Shown: positions 10,523 through 22,299 of the stretch, in pieces
Numbering within the stretch: the first letter of the stretch is position 1
Layout: every line of letters begins with the position of its first letter
Origin: Phanerochaete sordida
Lineage: Eukaryota > Basidiomycota > Agaricomycetes > Polyporales > Phanerochaetaceae
NCBI GenBank assembly: GCA_019973155.2
Contig: BPQB01000097.1
Coordinates: 1 to 64,000, forward strand
Direction of reading: 5' to 3'
DNA length: 64,000 bases
Made by a program: the position numbers and the translations under genes
The notes under the pieces: model-generated
Seen by the model: only the letters and a program-made list of their open reading frames with translations
What the model was told of the DNA's origin: nothing
Database searches by the model: none

Positions 10523-13500
10523 GTCGCCCGCGACGCCTCAAACGTTCCCGCTCGCCTTTGTCGACCCCGACCCCCGACTCTTCGCCTCCCCTTATCTATT
10601 GCGCGCTATTTGGACCTCGCCTCGATTTTCTTGCCTCGCCTCGCCCTGTTGTTCTCTTCGCCCTGGTCTCGTTCTGGATTTCCTCGTCTTGGTTCGTGTC
10701 TGTCCTATCTATCCCTACGTTACAGCGCCCTATCGTGTACTACCTCCTGCCCGCCCCTTTGCCAATGACATTCGTTGGCTCCCTGCACTCCTTCGGCGTT
10801 CGCACGTAGCTCTCTGTCTTGCTCTTATCTTTCTTCCTTCCACCACCGCCACCCCGACGCTTTCCTCCCCCGGCCGTCCCCTGTCCGCCTTCGTCTGTAC
10901 TGGTACCGATGACTATACCTCCCCTTCGTCCACCTTCATTACCGACCCCACTCGCACCACCATCACCGCCGCCTCCTCGTCACTCATCCCTCCCTCACGC
11001 TGCTCGTCTTGCTGAGTACGCTGTTGTACTAATCCGCCGCTGGCTGTCACTCGTTTGGCTGTACTGCTTACACCTAAAATTATTATCTCCTCTATAGCGC
11101 TATATACGATCGACGATTCATGACTCTCCATCGTCCGCGCCCCCGCGTCTGCGTGCCTCCTTGTGGTTTTTGGGTTTGGGTCCGGGTGCGCCGTGTCTCC
11201 ATGTCAACCGCAGGGCTTCTGACGAGCGCGGCGACGACGCTAGCGTTGACAGCGAGCAGCGTGCGCCGCGGAGAGAGTTCGGGCTCCGGGCGCACATGCC
11301 GCGCCATCCTTCGCGTGGGCCCCTGTCTCTTGTCACGCCTGCGCCGACACGGAGGCTCCGCGCGCCCAGCCCCGCAGCCTGCGCAACGCTAGCCCGCCGC
11401 GCGCGGGGGCTTTCGCGCAGACACACCTTGCGCCGCGGCACGTCTCGCGGGGCGGGGGCGATCCCGAGGGCGGATCCACGGAGGCACCGCGGGCGGAGGC
11501 CCCTGTGTCGCCCGCCCTGTCACGCCCCGCCCTGCGCACGGCTGCCCGGATGCGGGTGCCCAGCGCGCCGTGCCTGTATCCGCGGTACCTGGCGCAGATT
11601 GGGCTGCGACCAGGCACGACGCTTGCGGTTTCGTCGGGGCTGTTTCGCGGGACGCAGGCGCGCAGAGGGCTGCGCGGGGCGTCGGGAGACGGAGCGGGCG
11701 CATCCACTGCGCGCCCCGGGCGACACCCCCGAGGCATGGAGCGCGACGGGCTGCGAGTCCGAGGCTGCTGCGCGGCCCCCGAGAGACAGAAGCGCGACGA
11801 TAAATTCTCGGGCGCGAGGCGCGAGGCGCAGAATGCCAGCATCGCTAGAAGGCGCGCGGCCACGCGCTGCGCTGCGTGCTCGTGAGTCCTGCTCACTCCA
11901 ATGTCCGAGCTGTGCTCATTGACAGGCTCGCCCGCAGCTTCTGCTAGCACATGGCTGGGCCCTACACGGGCTATTGCTGGGATAGCGATGCGATGAGCGC
12001 CGCGAGGCGCAGCACAACGCTGATCCTGGATTCCTGGGGGCGTGCGCTTCGCCTGCTGCACGAAGTTTTATGCCTCACAGATGCGTACTTCCGTGCGTTC
12101 GTACACGAGCGATCTGTGCACATGCTGTGAAGCCACAGCTCGGCGCGCCTGCCGTTGGCTCTGCGTGCACCTAATTCCCAGCGACACCGCCTCCTCGTCC
12201 AGGCAGACTTTCCATCGGGCCACGCCACCACGAGCGTGGCGCCACCGGCTGGCCGCCGCCATGCGCTCGCGAGCGGCAAGCGTCGCGACGCGCACCGCAG
12301 GCTCTCGCCGCGGGTGCCCCGGATGGACTAGGCTGCCTTGCGCGCGCGGGATCTGCGCATGGGCGCGGCGGGCATGTCGAGTTGTCGCCTTTGTCGCGCT
12401 CGGGCGCGGGCGCAGCCGCGCAGAATCACATGCGGGGGCGGCGCGCGGGTGGACATGACGCCTCGTATGGTTTTATTATGGGATCGCTATCGTGACGACG
12501 GCGTGCGCGCGCGTTCTGCTTCTGCGAGCACGCTTCGAGGCGCGATAAGCCGGTGGGAACGGCCGTGCTCGGGGCGCACCATGTGCTGGCGTCGCGCGTG
12601 GACGACGCGGCCGCCGTAGCCTCGCCTCGGGTGTGTGCCGAGTGTTCATTGCGTGGCCTCTGCGGCCTGCTCGGCCAAGGGCTCCCACAGCCATGATGCG
12701 CGGTACGTGGCCAGCCTACTCGACGCTAGAAGGTGGACTCATGTGCACTGTTTCTCAGCCCGCCGTAAGGCCAATTATCTGTGATGAGCCTTGGCTTGAG
12801 GACGAGCAGAGCAAGTTGAATCTGCCCGCCCTCAGCTCGTATTCGCGAAGTAAATGAGATCGTGCCTCCGCGTTGTGTAGAGTCTTCGAAGGTGACTAAC
12901 TTTATTCCTGAGATACATTCCACGGCTAAGCCTCACCATGATGCGCAGCGTGGAAGTGGTTTTCATCGACGTGTGTCGGTTGGTTCTACCAGATGATGTT
13001 CACTACCGGGCAATTGCCCGCTGCATCTTGGCTGAGGGATATTCTCAGCCTTGAAGGTGGGCGTCCCTGTTTGTCGGCGCCGCAGCGCGATTGACCCTGA
13101 AGTTGGATGCGCACACTCAGGCGCTGCTCGCTGCTTGATGCACTTTCACGACGTAAGTCAGCGGCCATGTCAAAGCATTTCCACATTTCCTGATTGTTTC
13201 CAGGCTCAATCTCATCATCTTGAAATATCACGGTCCTATTTGACCTTCACGCTCGGCACGCGTTGACTCAACTCTCGGCTGACAAGCCTCGACCATGCTT
13301 TTGACACGACACCGACGCCAGGCGGGGCAGCTACCACGTCCGATTTACACCAGGGCGGCCGCCACTTTCCATCTAGCCATCGGTCCATGCACGTGAATGT
13401 CGGCGCGATGGATATGCTCTGCGTTATGCTCTGGACCATGCGATGCCTAGCGATCCGGCTGCGCTGTCAAGCACGTACGGCGTTAATCTGCCGCCAGGTG

Positions 13501-15662
13501 AGCTGGTTTTTCCCGCCTCATGACATATTCGATTAAATTCGATTGCACCCGTTTACACTCCAAGGCTGGGCGAAGTAAGTCTCGAAGATGCCGTGACTGC
13601 TGAATCTGCTTCTTCAAACTTTGCGCTAATAATATTTCAGCTGCGAAGACGGAGGCCATGCTGACGAGACTGCCATACAGGGTCCCATGGGACAATCGCC
13701 CGCCTTTCGCCAGCGGATGGGGAGCCTCCTTCCTTTCACGCAGGCCGCACTCATGATGCCCATGCCTGAGGCATCTCGCCGGCATCTAGTGATATCGCGC
13801 CGACCCTGATCATCTGGCCTGGAACTTGTGCGCAGGTGTGTCACGCTTGCGTCTCCACCCGCGCCCCACTCATACCTACCTTCTAGAATCTAGTGGGCTG
13901 CGCTGTGCACGCGTGGGCCCTTTCCTTCTGGCTGTCATGATCTCTGCGAAGAGCTACGGCGGTAGGCCCGAAGAGCCCTAACGCCTTGTCTGGACTGCGC
14001 CGAACATTTGTTGTAGGTCGCAGTACCGCCCTCGATCGCTTCTCGTAGTCGGTACGCTACCCTTGACCGCTGCTACCGAGCCCTGACTCACGCCGAGCTT
14101 TCTGTGACAGCAGGCCCCGAGCCTACCGATAGTTCTAGCGCAGTCGCGCAGCGTCTGGTCTGGGTGTGTCGCACATTGGTCGCACATGCAGAGGGCGAGC
14201 AGCGGGCGATCACGTCGTGAGGGAACGAGTACGGGAGCATAACGGGCTGAAGGTGCGTATCCTACGCTGTGAGCAACCCTTGTGCTCACTGCCATCTGAG
14301 CAGGCGGGAGTTTCGCCCTCGGATCGTCGCCGTTTCAGCGATGGCATCAAGCACAGCGATGAGCCCTGACCCCGTCCGCTTAATAGCTTTCAGCGTCGTC
14401 GAGACGCTAAATAGCGGCGACCCGGGGGTCACTTAGCGAGTTCAAACGCTCTCAGACACCGCACCGTACCCCAGCCTCCCACCTCTCTTGACGGCCCTTC
14501 TTCACCGTCCACATCCCCGAGCACCGCTCGCTCTTTTGACTGCTCACCGACAGTGCTCGTCTTCTCCAGGTCTCGTCTCGCCCAACAACACCTGAAGCGT
14601 CGATGGCCTTCTCGCCACCAGCCCGGCGCACCCTTCAGGTGCTGAAGACTCGGGTTTCTTCCCGTCGGAGTCGACGTCTCCGAAATTCCGCTCGCCAGCT
14701 CCTCCAGTCACCGTCATCATACTTCACCTGCTCTCCGTGTTGACACCGTGCCAGCGATAGTGTGCTGGTTGTGCGAGCTGACGAGCAGCTTCGACGACAG
14801 GTCGCATCCGGCCGCCCCCTACCTAGTAATAATACCTTTGAAGCCTCCGCCACAGCCTCGCTCGGGTATCAGCGGCTCTCTGACTCTCTTGCTTCTTGCT
14901 CGGACTCCCCGCACTGCCTTGGACTGGACACGTGCGACCGACGGTTCTGCGATGACGCCTGGTAGGCGCCACTTTCCCCGCTTCCAGGACTCCCGGAAGC
15001 TTACCGCTCAAAAATCGTCCGCGCTGCGCATACTGGGAGACGGACCGACAGCCTGGGTCGCACTCTACGTCTTCTCCCCTTCTCGCCGATATTTCGTCGC
15101 AAAACAATTTCGGCCGTACTTTTCTTGCACCGCAGGCAACGTTCGTCAAGCCCTCTCTGCCGCTCGTCGTGTACGTCTCGGCAGCCAGGGACGTTCCTGC
15201 TTCTCAGCGGCAAGACGGCCCTAACACGGCACGCGAGATATAGCTGCGGGCGAGGCACGTTTCACCCTCTGCGCCGCTCTCGTGGCGGCAGGGTCGTCAC
15301 CCGCAGGCTGCTCTTCTTGTTCCCTCTGTTCCTTGCCGTTCAACCTACGCATAGGGCTGATGGGCGTGTTCCTGTATGTGGCGTCCACCGTCATACCTTC
15401 GTTCACACCATAGCTCACAGCGACATCCATTTAATTTCTGCTCGTTCAGTTTATTCCTCAGAACGTTCTATCGCCTGCTGACTCGAGCTGACTGGCGACA
15501 GGAATTTGATGCGTACTCGAATAGAGTTACGGTACGTCTTGCACCGGTACCCTCATCAGCGGAATTTGACACAGCTGAGCAGAGATCTCTGCGATATACC
15601 TGCTACCAGGCTCCCACGAGAACCAGGCACGGGCTCGTTCGGACCAGGATTGCTGCGGTATT
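10523..15662. other. Gene-poor interval after the bHLH gene
   Basis: 10523 to about 11100 is CT-rich and probably 3' UTR and intergenic sequence. 11.1-12.6 kb is extremely GC-rich, with Arg-rich open frames on both strands and no motif. 12.6-14.4 kb has ordinary composition and only short frames. 14.4-15.5 kb is again CT-rich; an open frame at 14748-15224 has no ATG start and no family resemblance I can name. I see no RNA gene or mobile element. Confidence 0.5.
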
Positions 15663-16238
15663 TCACAGGTGCTGACTCCGCGTCGGGGCCTGTAGGCCTC
15701 CGCCTGCACGAGACCGTGGCGCCGGACGCCATTTTCGAATTCTGCGGGGATACTCAACTGGACGAAGTTCGGTGGACGCGGGGCCGCTGAAGGCGTCACC
15801 GCGGACCCAGCTGCTCGGTACGCTGTCGCGCCCACTGAAGTCGGGGCGATGGCTGTTCTGTGATTTTGTTAGATTAGCTTTGGCAGGTGGGGCGGGGTAC
15901 GTCCTGCGAATAAATGGGACAGTCGCAGCGATGTCGCGCACGTCGTGATACTCCGCCGCGCCCTGATGCGCCTGTTCGACACAATATCTGTCAAATATAC
16001 GAATGTAGTCAGCTGGTCGTGCTTGAGGAGCGAAGGAGAATCGGTACGTCTTGACTGCGAGAGTTGAGACCTTCAGGTGAGCCCCTTCCAAAGACACAAC
16101 TGTACGCAGGCCGCCGCCGTCTCTGTAGTAACACAGCGTGGGGTTGGGTGACTCTTGCACAACGTTCGCCAGTCTAGCAACGATGAGCGTAAGCGGGGAG
16201 GCCGCCAGTGGCGACCGAACGTGGTCGGCCTTGGGCAT
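15663..16238 (-). CDS. Unrecognised ORF, 191 aa
   Basis: An uninterrupted frame from an ATG at 16238 to a TGA at 15663. Unlike the Arg-rich shadow frames nearby it has balanced amino-acid composition and uses most codons, with a mixed hydrophobic N-terminal half (for example LTLIVARLANVV) and a polar, basic C-terminal half. I recognise no domain, signal peptide or membrane segment. Splice-like sites could extend or trim it. It may be an intact small gene, one exon of a decayed gene, or chance. Confidence 0.33.
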   Translation of the reverse strand: MPKADHVRSPLAASPLTLIVARLANVVQESPNPTLCYYRDGGGLRTVVSLEGAHLKVSTLAVKTYRFSFAPQARPADYIRIFDRYCVEQAHQGAAEYHDVRDIAATVPFIRRTYPAPPAKANLTKSQNSHRPDFSGRDSVPSSWVRGDAFSGPASTELRPVEYPRRIRKWRPAPRSRAGGGLQAPTRSQHL

Positions 16239-17225
16239 CTGCGGCAGGACTGAGGAGCCTCAGATTTCCTACTGCACTTGCCTAGTCTTCTGCCCAGCGT
16301 CCTCGTAGGGAAGCTCGCCAGCGGCGACCAAGATATAGATGTTCACCGTCTCGTCCATCTTATCGATGTGACTTTGCTGAATCGGACATCTGGGCTGGGG
16401 CTGGCATACGCTCCGGCACACTCGCCGCGCTGGTCGCGTAAGGGGGCTCGGAGGGCAGGGCCCGCCAGTGGCGGCCTAAAGCTTTATCGCTGCGCCGTCG
16501 CTGCCCACTGGTGACTATTTCACGACGTAAGCTCTCGAGACCAAGGCAAGGAGGCAGCAGGGCCCTGGAGTACACTCGCTCACCAAGCAGTACGAACAGC
16601 AGAAGTGGTACCCGCCACTGGCGGGTAGCAGCGCCGCGCGGCCTTGATCGTTCAGAAGCTGGTGTACGGAACCAGCGATCCTCGTCCATGGCGTTCATTC
16701 AAGGACGCACGAACTGCATGCGACTGACGCACTTCTAGCGGCAGCGGACGCCCCTGGCGTGTAGGCGGCGGTGGGTTCTCTAGGGCATCCTTGCATGCTT
16801 TCAACCGGGCTCGCGACGCGGCCATGGCGAGTCGAATCACACCACGCAGACGTGCCGAACCGTCAGTGCCTGAATCATAGTGAGGTGGAGCGTCCTTCAG
16901 GTACGCTGCATCGTAGCTCTGCAGAAGAAGGGCCTCGAGGACGCCCGCCCACCGCGGAGCGCAGGCAGCAGGAGCGCGACCCGCCAATGGCGGGTCGCAG
17001 CACCGGGCGATCGTGGCCGTCCGCTAGCTGGCGCGGAGCTGGTGGTCCCACGAACCCGCTCGTGGCCGGAGTTTAGTAACGCACGGGCTGAGTGCGGCGG
17101 ATGGAGGGTCGTCTGGCAACGGCGGACGGCACTGGCGTGCAGCTGGCGGCGTGTCCTCTAGGGCCGGGCGTGGGTGCGATGCGCTCGACCGAGCTTGCGA
17201 AGCAACGATGACGAGTCATCTTACA
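16185..17225. repeat. Diverged ~380-bp direct repeats carrying CCGCCANTGGCGG palindromes
   Basis: Odd-length palindromes recur: CCGCCAGTGGCG at 16202, CCCGCCAGTGGCGG at 16461, ACCCGCCACTGGCGGGT at 16610-16626, and a 23-nt perfect arm pair around GACCCGCCAATGGCGGGTC at 16976-16998. The last two sit in diverged direct repeats about 370-385 bp apart. Other shared landmarks are the GCGGACG...TGGCGTG...CTCTAGGG blocks at 16745 and 17125 and the CGAG(C/T)...ATG(G/A)CGAGTC blocks near 16805 and 17190. No coding role is visible. Confidence 0.6.
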
Positions 17226-17466
17226 CACGCGGGCTCCTGTTTCGATTTGGTGAGGGTAGAAAAGTCTTTCGGACCCTCTGGATTGCGGCTGCGGTCCATG
17301 AACGGAGAACATGCAGAACTTTCAAGGAAAAGAGCAGACGTCTATTATGCAGTAATGAGAAGGTGTACATGGATGTGTGGAACGGGCGGCAAATAACCAG
17401 CGCAGTGATGATTTTCAGCGGATTTTGTGGGTGGGACAGGGCTATGAAGCAGAGCAGTGGCACGTA

Positions 17467-18658
17467 TCACGCCACGGCCAAGGGTTCCGCTGCACTTGAG
17501 GGAAGCCCGGACGGCGGGGCAGGGTCTGTCTTCTCTTGCTCTCGCTCTTGCCTTGCCACCTTTTTGTCTTCCTCTTCTTCGACGTCCTCGCCCTCCTCCT
17601 CCTCCTCCTCCTCCTCCTCCTCCTCATCCTCATCCTCCTCGTCCTCCCAGTCACTGTCAGAGTCCTCGCTGTCCGGCACGTCCTCCTCATCACTGCCCTC
17701 CTCAAGCTCGGACTCGTCCGAAAGCTGCTGCCCTTCCTCGTCGTCACTCTCGTCAGCGTCGTGCTGAGGAGCAGGAGCACTGGGACGCGGCGGAACGACG
17801 CTAGGAGGGGCACTTTCCCTAGCCTCGCGCATCTTGGCCCAGTCCCGCGCGCCAGGGCGCGGCTGGCCGCTGAGAGCTGCCAAAGACCAGATGTCAATTG
17901 AAGTCCGCGCCGACGCGGGAGTGCGAACGTACCGCTCATCATGTCGCTAATCTGCCATGACACCTCGCTCATGGGCCCAGCGAGCTCGATGCGCTCGACA
18001 TCGACGAAGCGGCCCTGCTTGATGAGCGCGCAGATCTCCTTGTGGCGCATGAGCCAGTCGTTGCGCTGGCACTGTGCACTCGTCAGCACGCGGCCTCACA
18101 CGACCAGGCAGAACGCAGACGCACCTTGGGCGAGCAGTAGTACCGCGCCCTGCACCCGCCGCAGCGCTTGTACGCGGGCTCGCCGGGCGTCTCGAAGCGG
18201 CCGCAGCAGCTGCAGCCGTGCGCGACGTCCGCGTCGTCGAGGAGGAGCTCGACCTCGGGGACGCCCGGCGCGAGCATGCGGCCGGTGGGCTTCGCGACGG
18301 CGCGCGCGGGCGCGTCGGGTGCGGCGGCGGCGCCCTGGGGCGGGACGCGCGCGGCGAGGAGGCCCGCGAGGAGGCCCATGCCGGGGGTCTCGCGGAACGC
18401 GATGCGCGCGCGGCCTGCGGGCGAGGGCTCGAGCACGGGCTCGGCGGGGACGACGATGGCGATGGGCGCGTGCACGCGGCGCGTGTGGCGCGCGTAGAGG
18501 AGGAACCACGCGGGGCCGCGCGCGCCGAGGAGGAGCGGCTCCGTGCAGGGGTTGTCCGGGCCCAGCGTGAAGGGGAGCGCGCGGCAGATCGGGGGTGGCG
18601 AGGGCGAGGGCGGCGCGGAGCTCGAGGGGGAGGTGGCGGTGGAGGGCGGGGCGACCAT
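17467..18658 (-). CDS. MYND-type zinc finger protein with acidic tail
   Basis: Three exons on the minus strand (18658-18125, 18071-17933, 17876-17467) with introns of 53 and 56 nt give 360 aa in exact frame. Residues about 154-192 are a MYND finger, a two-zinc protein-interaction module: CSCCGRF, then KRCGGCRARYYC, CQRNDWLMRHKEIC. The first intron falls just before CQRNDW, a common place in this family. The N-terminal 150 residues are Pro/Ala-rich with no domain I know. The C-terminal 100 residues are Asp/Glu-rich, including a run of some 11 Glu in a row. No SET or other catalytic domain is present, so it is probably an adaptor. The start is the first ATG after a TATA box at 18743-18750. Confidence 0.91.
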
Positions 18659-18742
18659 CGTGGGCTGTGCGGCTGGGGAGGTGGACGACGAGGTGGAGGT
18701 CGAAGGCGAAGACGGGCTGGGGGAAGGGTGATGGAGGGACCG

Positions 18743-18750
18743 TATTTATA
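18743..18750 (-). promoter_or_regulatory. TATA box of the MYND gene
   Basis: TATAAATA on the minus strand lies 85-92 nt upstream of the MYND gene's ATG at 18658, in an otherwise GC-rich region. Confidence 0.65.
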
Positions 18751-21122
18751 TTCGCGGGAGCGGTTGTGTTGGGAGTGGCCTTTGTTCTGCTGGTCAGAGC
18801 GTGATCGCGCGGCGTGACGTTACGAGCACGGTCACAGCCACCCAAGGACAACTCCAAAGCGAGTGGCTGGCGACCGCGGACGTCTGAAATGCCACTCGGA
18901 GGGATCAGGGAGACCGCCAGTGAGGCCACCGTACGCCACGTCGCCCCGCGGGCATCCTCACGCGCAGGGCAGCGGTTTGGTAAAGCCGCGCGCAGACCCC
19001 CGAGTGAGACGCGAGGAGCTGGCCCAAACATGCACATCACGTTCCAAAGCGGCCGTTGTCCAATGAAGCGGCCGCTTTGGAGTGGAAAGTCCTGAAGTCG
19101 CGACTGGTCAAGCCTTGGTACACTCGCCCCGGCTGCCAGCGCGGAGGATGTCATGGTTCAGCCTAGTCACCCTTGTCAAGCTCACTCATCGAGCCAAGCT
19201 GTATTTGCCATGAGCAGTCTGTTGGAGAGAATGTTGTGGACACTCACGACGCTTCCAAGTCTGTGCGCCGACACAATACGAAGATCTAGTCTTTGGTGTC
19301 GACGACTCGCGAGACCCGGACAGGGACGCTCTCTCCTTTCATACGTCCCAGCGGACTGTTCCCCTTGACGAGTGCGTGTCCAATGTCACGAAGCCTTGTC
19401 TGTACCGAATGAGCAAGGCCTGGAGGGGTACACACGTTCAAAAGCCGGCGTACCGCACATCGTCAAGTCTGACCTCGTGAAGGGCGCCGTACACGACACG
19501 TCGCCAGCGGATCGAGTGCAGATCGTCGGCGGGACCAGTAGCCGGGTCCCTCGGCCTTCGGCATACACGGTGTCGCGTGTTGGACGGGTGGCGCGTGGGC
19601 GATGGGGGAGAAGGCATGGCACGGTCTCGAGCGCCGCAAGCGGTGGTGTCCGCCGACGTGTCGCGAAAGGCGGAAGGCGGTTAAGGTGACCTTGTGCGGG
19701 ATCATGCTGGGCGAGTGTATGCGATGTGTAGGGCATCTCAGAGGCGAGAAACGCTGCATATATGCGTCGTTGGGACGACGAAGGCCAGGCGAGAATCCCG
19801 GGGTCCGTCTTTGTTCTGAGCGTCTTGAGCCTGAGCGCGCCGCCCCGCTGTGCCCTACAGTACGGCGACGACACATCAGTGTTAGTCTCCTATGCACAAG
19901 ACTGGCCGTGCGCACCTCCGCTCTCCGGGCTCCCACTCCGAGTACAGCTCTGCTCCGCCTCAAATTCATCTGAACGGCCATCCTGTTTTGCTCGGGGCCT
20001 CTTCGAGAATCCGCGAACGGGCCGAATGTCGAGAGGCTAGGTCGGACTCCAGCATGGGTACAAAGCCAGCAAAGCATGGTCAAAGCGTAGCGGGCAGGCT
20101 TGGCAGCGCAGCGCGTGTCGTGAGGCGAAGGGCAGGCTGCGTAAGTCGTGCAGTACACGAAAGAGCAGATGGAAGCATCTGGCTGAGCGAGGAACAGAGG
20201 TCGTCGTCGCAGACAGGAAAGAGCGTTCGCCGCCGCCCCCGTCTCGCACGCGTGTCACGTGACAGCGCGCCTCGTTAAATTACCCCGCACCGGTGCCTCG
20301 CGAAGTCCTGTCCACCTCGCACGGACCACGATAGCGTCCTGCCTCCTCCTCGTCCCCTGCGCCCATCCCCCCGCGTCGTTCACGTTCCCGCAGCGATCCG
20401 AGTGGCCCGTCGCGCTGGGCCGCAAGGGCCCGTCGAAGGCGCTGCGCGCGCTGGGCCTCGACGGTTCGCGAGCTGTTCGGGCGCACGTTTTGCAGCGGGT
20501 TCTTCGAGGAGGATTCCCTCAGCGGGAGCGAGGACGGCGAGGGCCACGGTGAGACGGGCGACGACGGCGAGTTCTAAGCCTGCTTGTCGCGTAGCTCGAC
20601 TGAAAATTCCGCGAATATACTACTATCGTCGACCTTTGAGGAAGCTCTTCTCTTGCCCGGGTCGCGCCCGTTTTCGGTAATACCGCGCAAGACGCGTTCT
20701 GCCCAACGCGGCGCGTCGCTCACGCGTTGCTGCCATCCTGCAGACACGACTGGGATGAATCGATGGCAGAGTTTCCTGCCCACCTTTTGTCTTCCTCTCA
20801 GAATGTCTCTGCACCCCCAGCCTTTGTCTTCAACTCGCAGCACCCCGGTACCCTGTCTTCGCAATATTTTCCCACGTGCCCGCTCGCACGTGCGTTCCCG
20901 CCATCCCGCCCGCGCGAGCGTCGGGCGGGACGCGTTGCGGCCGAGACATGTCTTTCTGATGGCGCTGCCACCTCGACTCACGGCCCAAGCGACGCTCGTC
21001 GCCGCCCACCGCTTGCGCCTGCACGCCCATGTCCGCCACGCTGTCTCTGCCAGCCGCACATCCCTAAAACCCACTACGCTCCTTTGTGTACAGTGACTCC
21101 GCTCTTTTCCAGCTCCGGGACC
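18751..21122. other. Intergenic, possible gene fragment near 20.4-20.58 kb
   Basis: Most of this stretch holds no supported gene. Near 20395-20577 (+) two overlapping frames look coding-like: one reads ALGRKGPSKALRALGLDG, the other continues as RELFGRTFCSGFFEEDS and an acidic tail ending at a TAA near 20577. They would join if a small frameshift were allowed, so this may be the broken last exon of a lost gene. I do not recognise the family. The CT-rich 20.7-21.1 kb segment is probably the promoter of the gene at 21123. Confidence 0.4.
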
Positions 21123-22222
21123 ATGAAGACTAGTGTGTACGAGGTCTTCGGCGTCGGCGCGCCGTTCGACCCGACCTTCAGCCTCGTCACCTCACCGGTG
21201 CTCCCGCCACTCGCGCTCGCTGCCCTGCGCCTGCTCCTCGCGCTCTACGGCACCGTCTTCGTGCTCTTCCGCCTCATCTACGAGGGCGTCAGGGACCACA
21301 CGGACGCCGCGTGAGTGCCCTCCCGCCGCCGCTTGCGCGCCACTGACGCCGCACAGCTTCTTCTCCTACTTCACCGACCTCTCCTACATCGGCCTGCTCG
21401 CGTACTTCTGGGCCGCCGGCGCGCAGACGCTCTCGTACGCGCGCGCGCAGCGCACGCACCCCCTCGCCCCGTCCTACGCGCTCCAGCGCTGGCCGCGCGC
21501 GCTGCAGGCCGCGCACCTGCTGCTGCAGAGCAGCGCGCTGGCGTTCCCGCTGCTCGTGACGGCCGTGTTCTGGGGCGTGCTCGCCGGGCCGGACACGCTC
21601 GCGACGCGCTACGCCGCGTGGGTCAACGTCAGCGAGCACGCGCTCAACAGCGGCTTCGTCGCGCTCGAGGTCGTGCTGAGCGGGGCCGCGCCCGCGCTGC
21701 CGAGGCGTGCGCGCTCGGGCGTCGCGATGCCGTGGGCGCACCTGCCGCTGCTGCTGGTGCTGCTCGCGGGCTATCTGGGCGTGGCGTCCATTACCAGCGC
21801 GACGCAGGGGTTCTACCGTGCGTGCTCTCTTCCTCTCCTCTCGACCATCCCTGACACCGCCCGCAGCGTACGCGTTCCTCGACCCGCACACGCAGGGCGG
21901 CACGCTCGCGGCGTACATCGTCGGCATCGCGGCGGGCGCGTGCGCCGCGTTCGTGCTCGTGCGCTACGCGATGCTCGGGCGGCACCTCCTCGCGCTCTAC
22001 TTCACACGTAACTCTCAACAGAACGAGTCGTCGTTCTTCGGCGCGAGCACGTCCGTGCTCGATTTCGCGTCTGTCGCAGGCGGGGGCGGAGGTGGGGCAG
22101 GGGGCGGTGGAGGGGGCGGAGGGGAGCGGAAGGGGAGCAAGGGCGACGTCGAGGCGCTCGAGGACTGGGAGGAGGTCGGCCGGCCGAGTATGGGCAGCGG
22201 CGAGCGCGGGGTCGCGCTCTGA
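21123..22222 (+). CDS. FAR-17a/AIG1-like membrane protein
   Basis: Three exons (21123-21310, 21357-21817, 21867-22222) with introns of 46 and 49 nt give 334 aa in frame. The N-terminus YEVFGVGAPFDPTFSLVTSP, the segment SYFTDLSYIGLLAYFWAAG, the AWVNVSEHALNSGF stretch and GVASITSATQGFYPYAFLDP follow the layout of the fungal FAR-17a/AIG1-like family, whose animal members include androgen-inducible lipid (FAHFA) hydrolases. About six hydrophobic segments span the membrane. The Asn in NVSEHALNS and the His next to it correspond to the conserved core, but I cannot confirm the catalytic Thr/His pair by eye. The C-terminal 80 residues are cytosolic, with long Gly runs and an acidic stretch. The enzymatic activity is inferred from the family only. 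Confidence 0.9.
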
Positions 22223-22299
22223 GGTCTCGTTGGTGCGTGCTCTGTGTCCTCTTGAGGGTGTTTGGGCTGATCAGGGAGCAGGTTGTTCTGTTCGTCGGG

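Noticed and set aside
11161..12061. Open frames of 240-250 aa on both strands
   Set aside because: Same GC-driven pattern, with mutually overlapping Arg-rich products and no splice or domain support.
17174..17804. Ser-rich and Pro-rich plus-strand frames
   Set aside because: They are antisense to the Glu/Asp run of the MYND protein's last exon.
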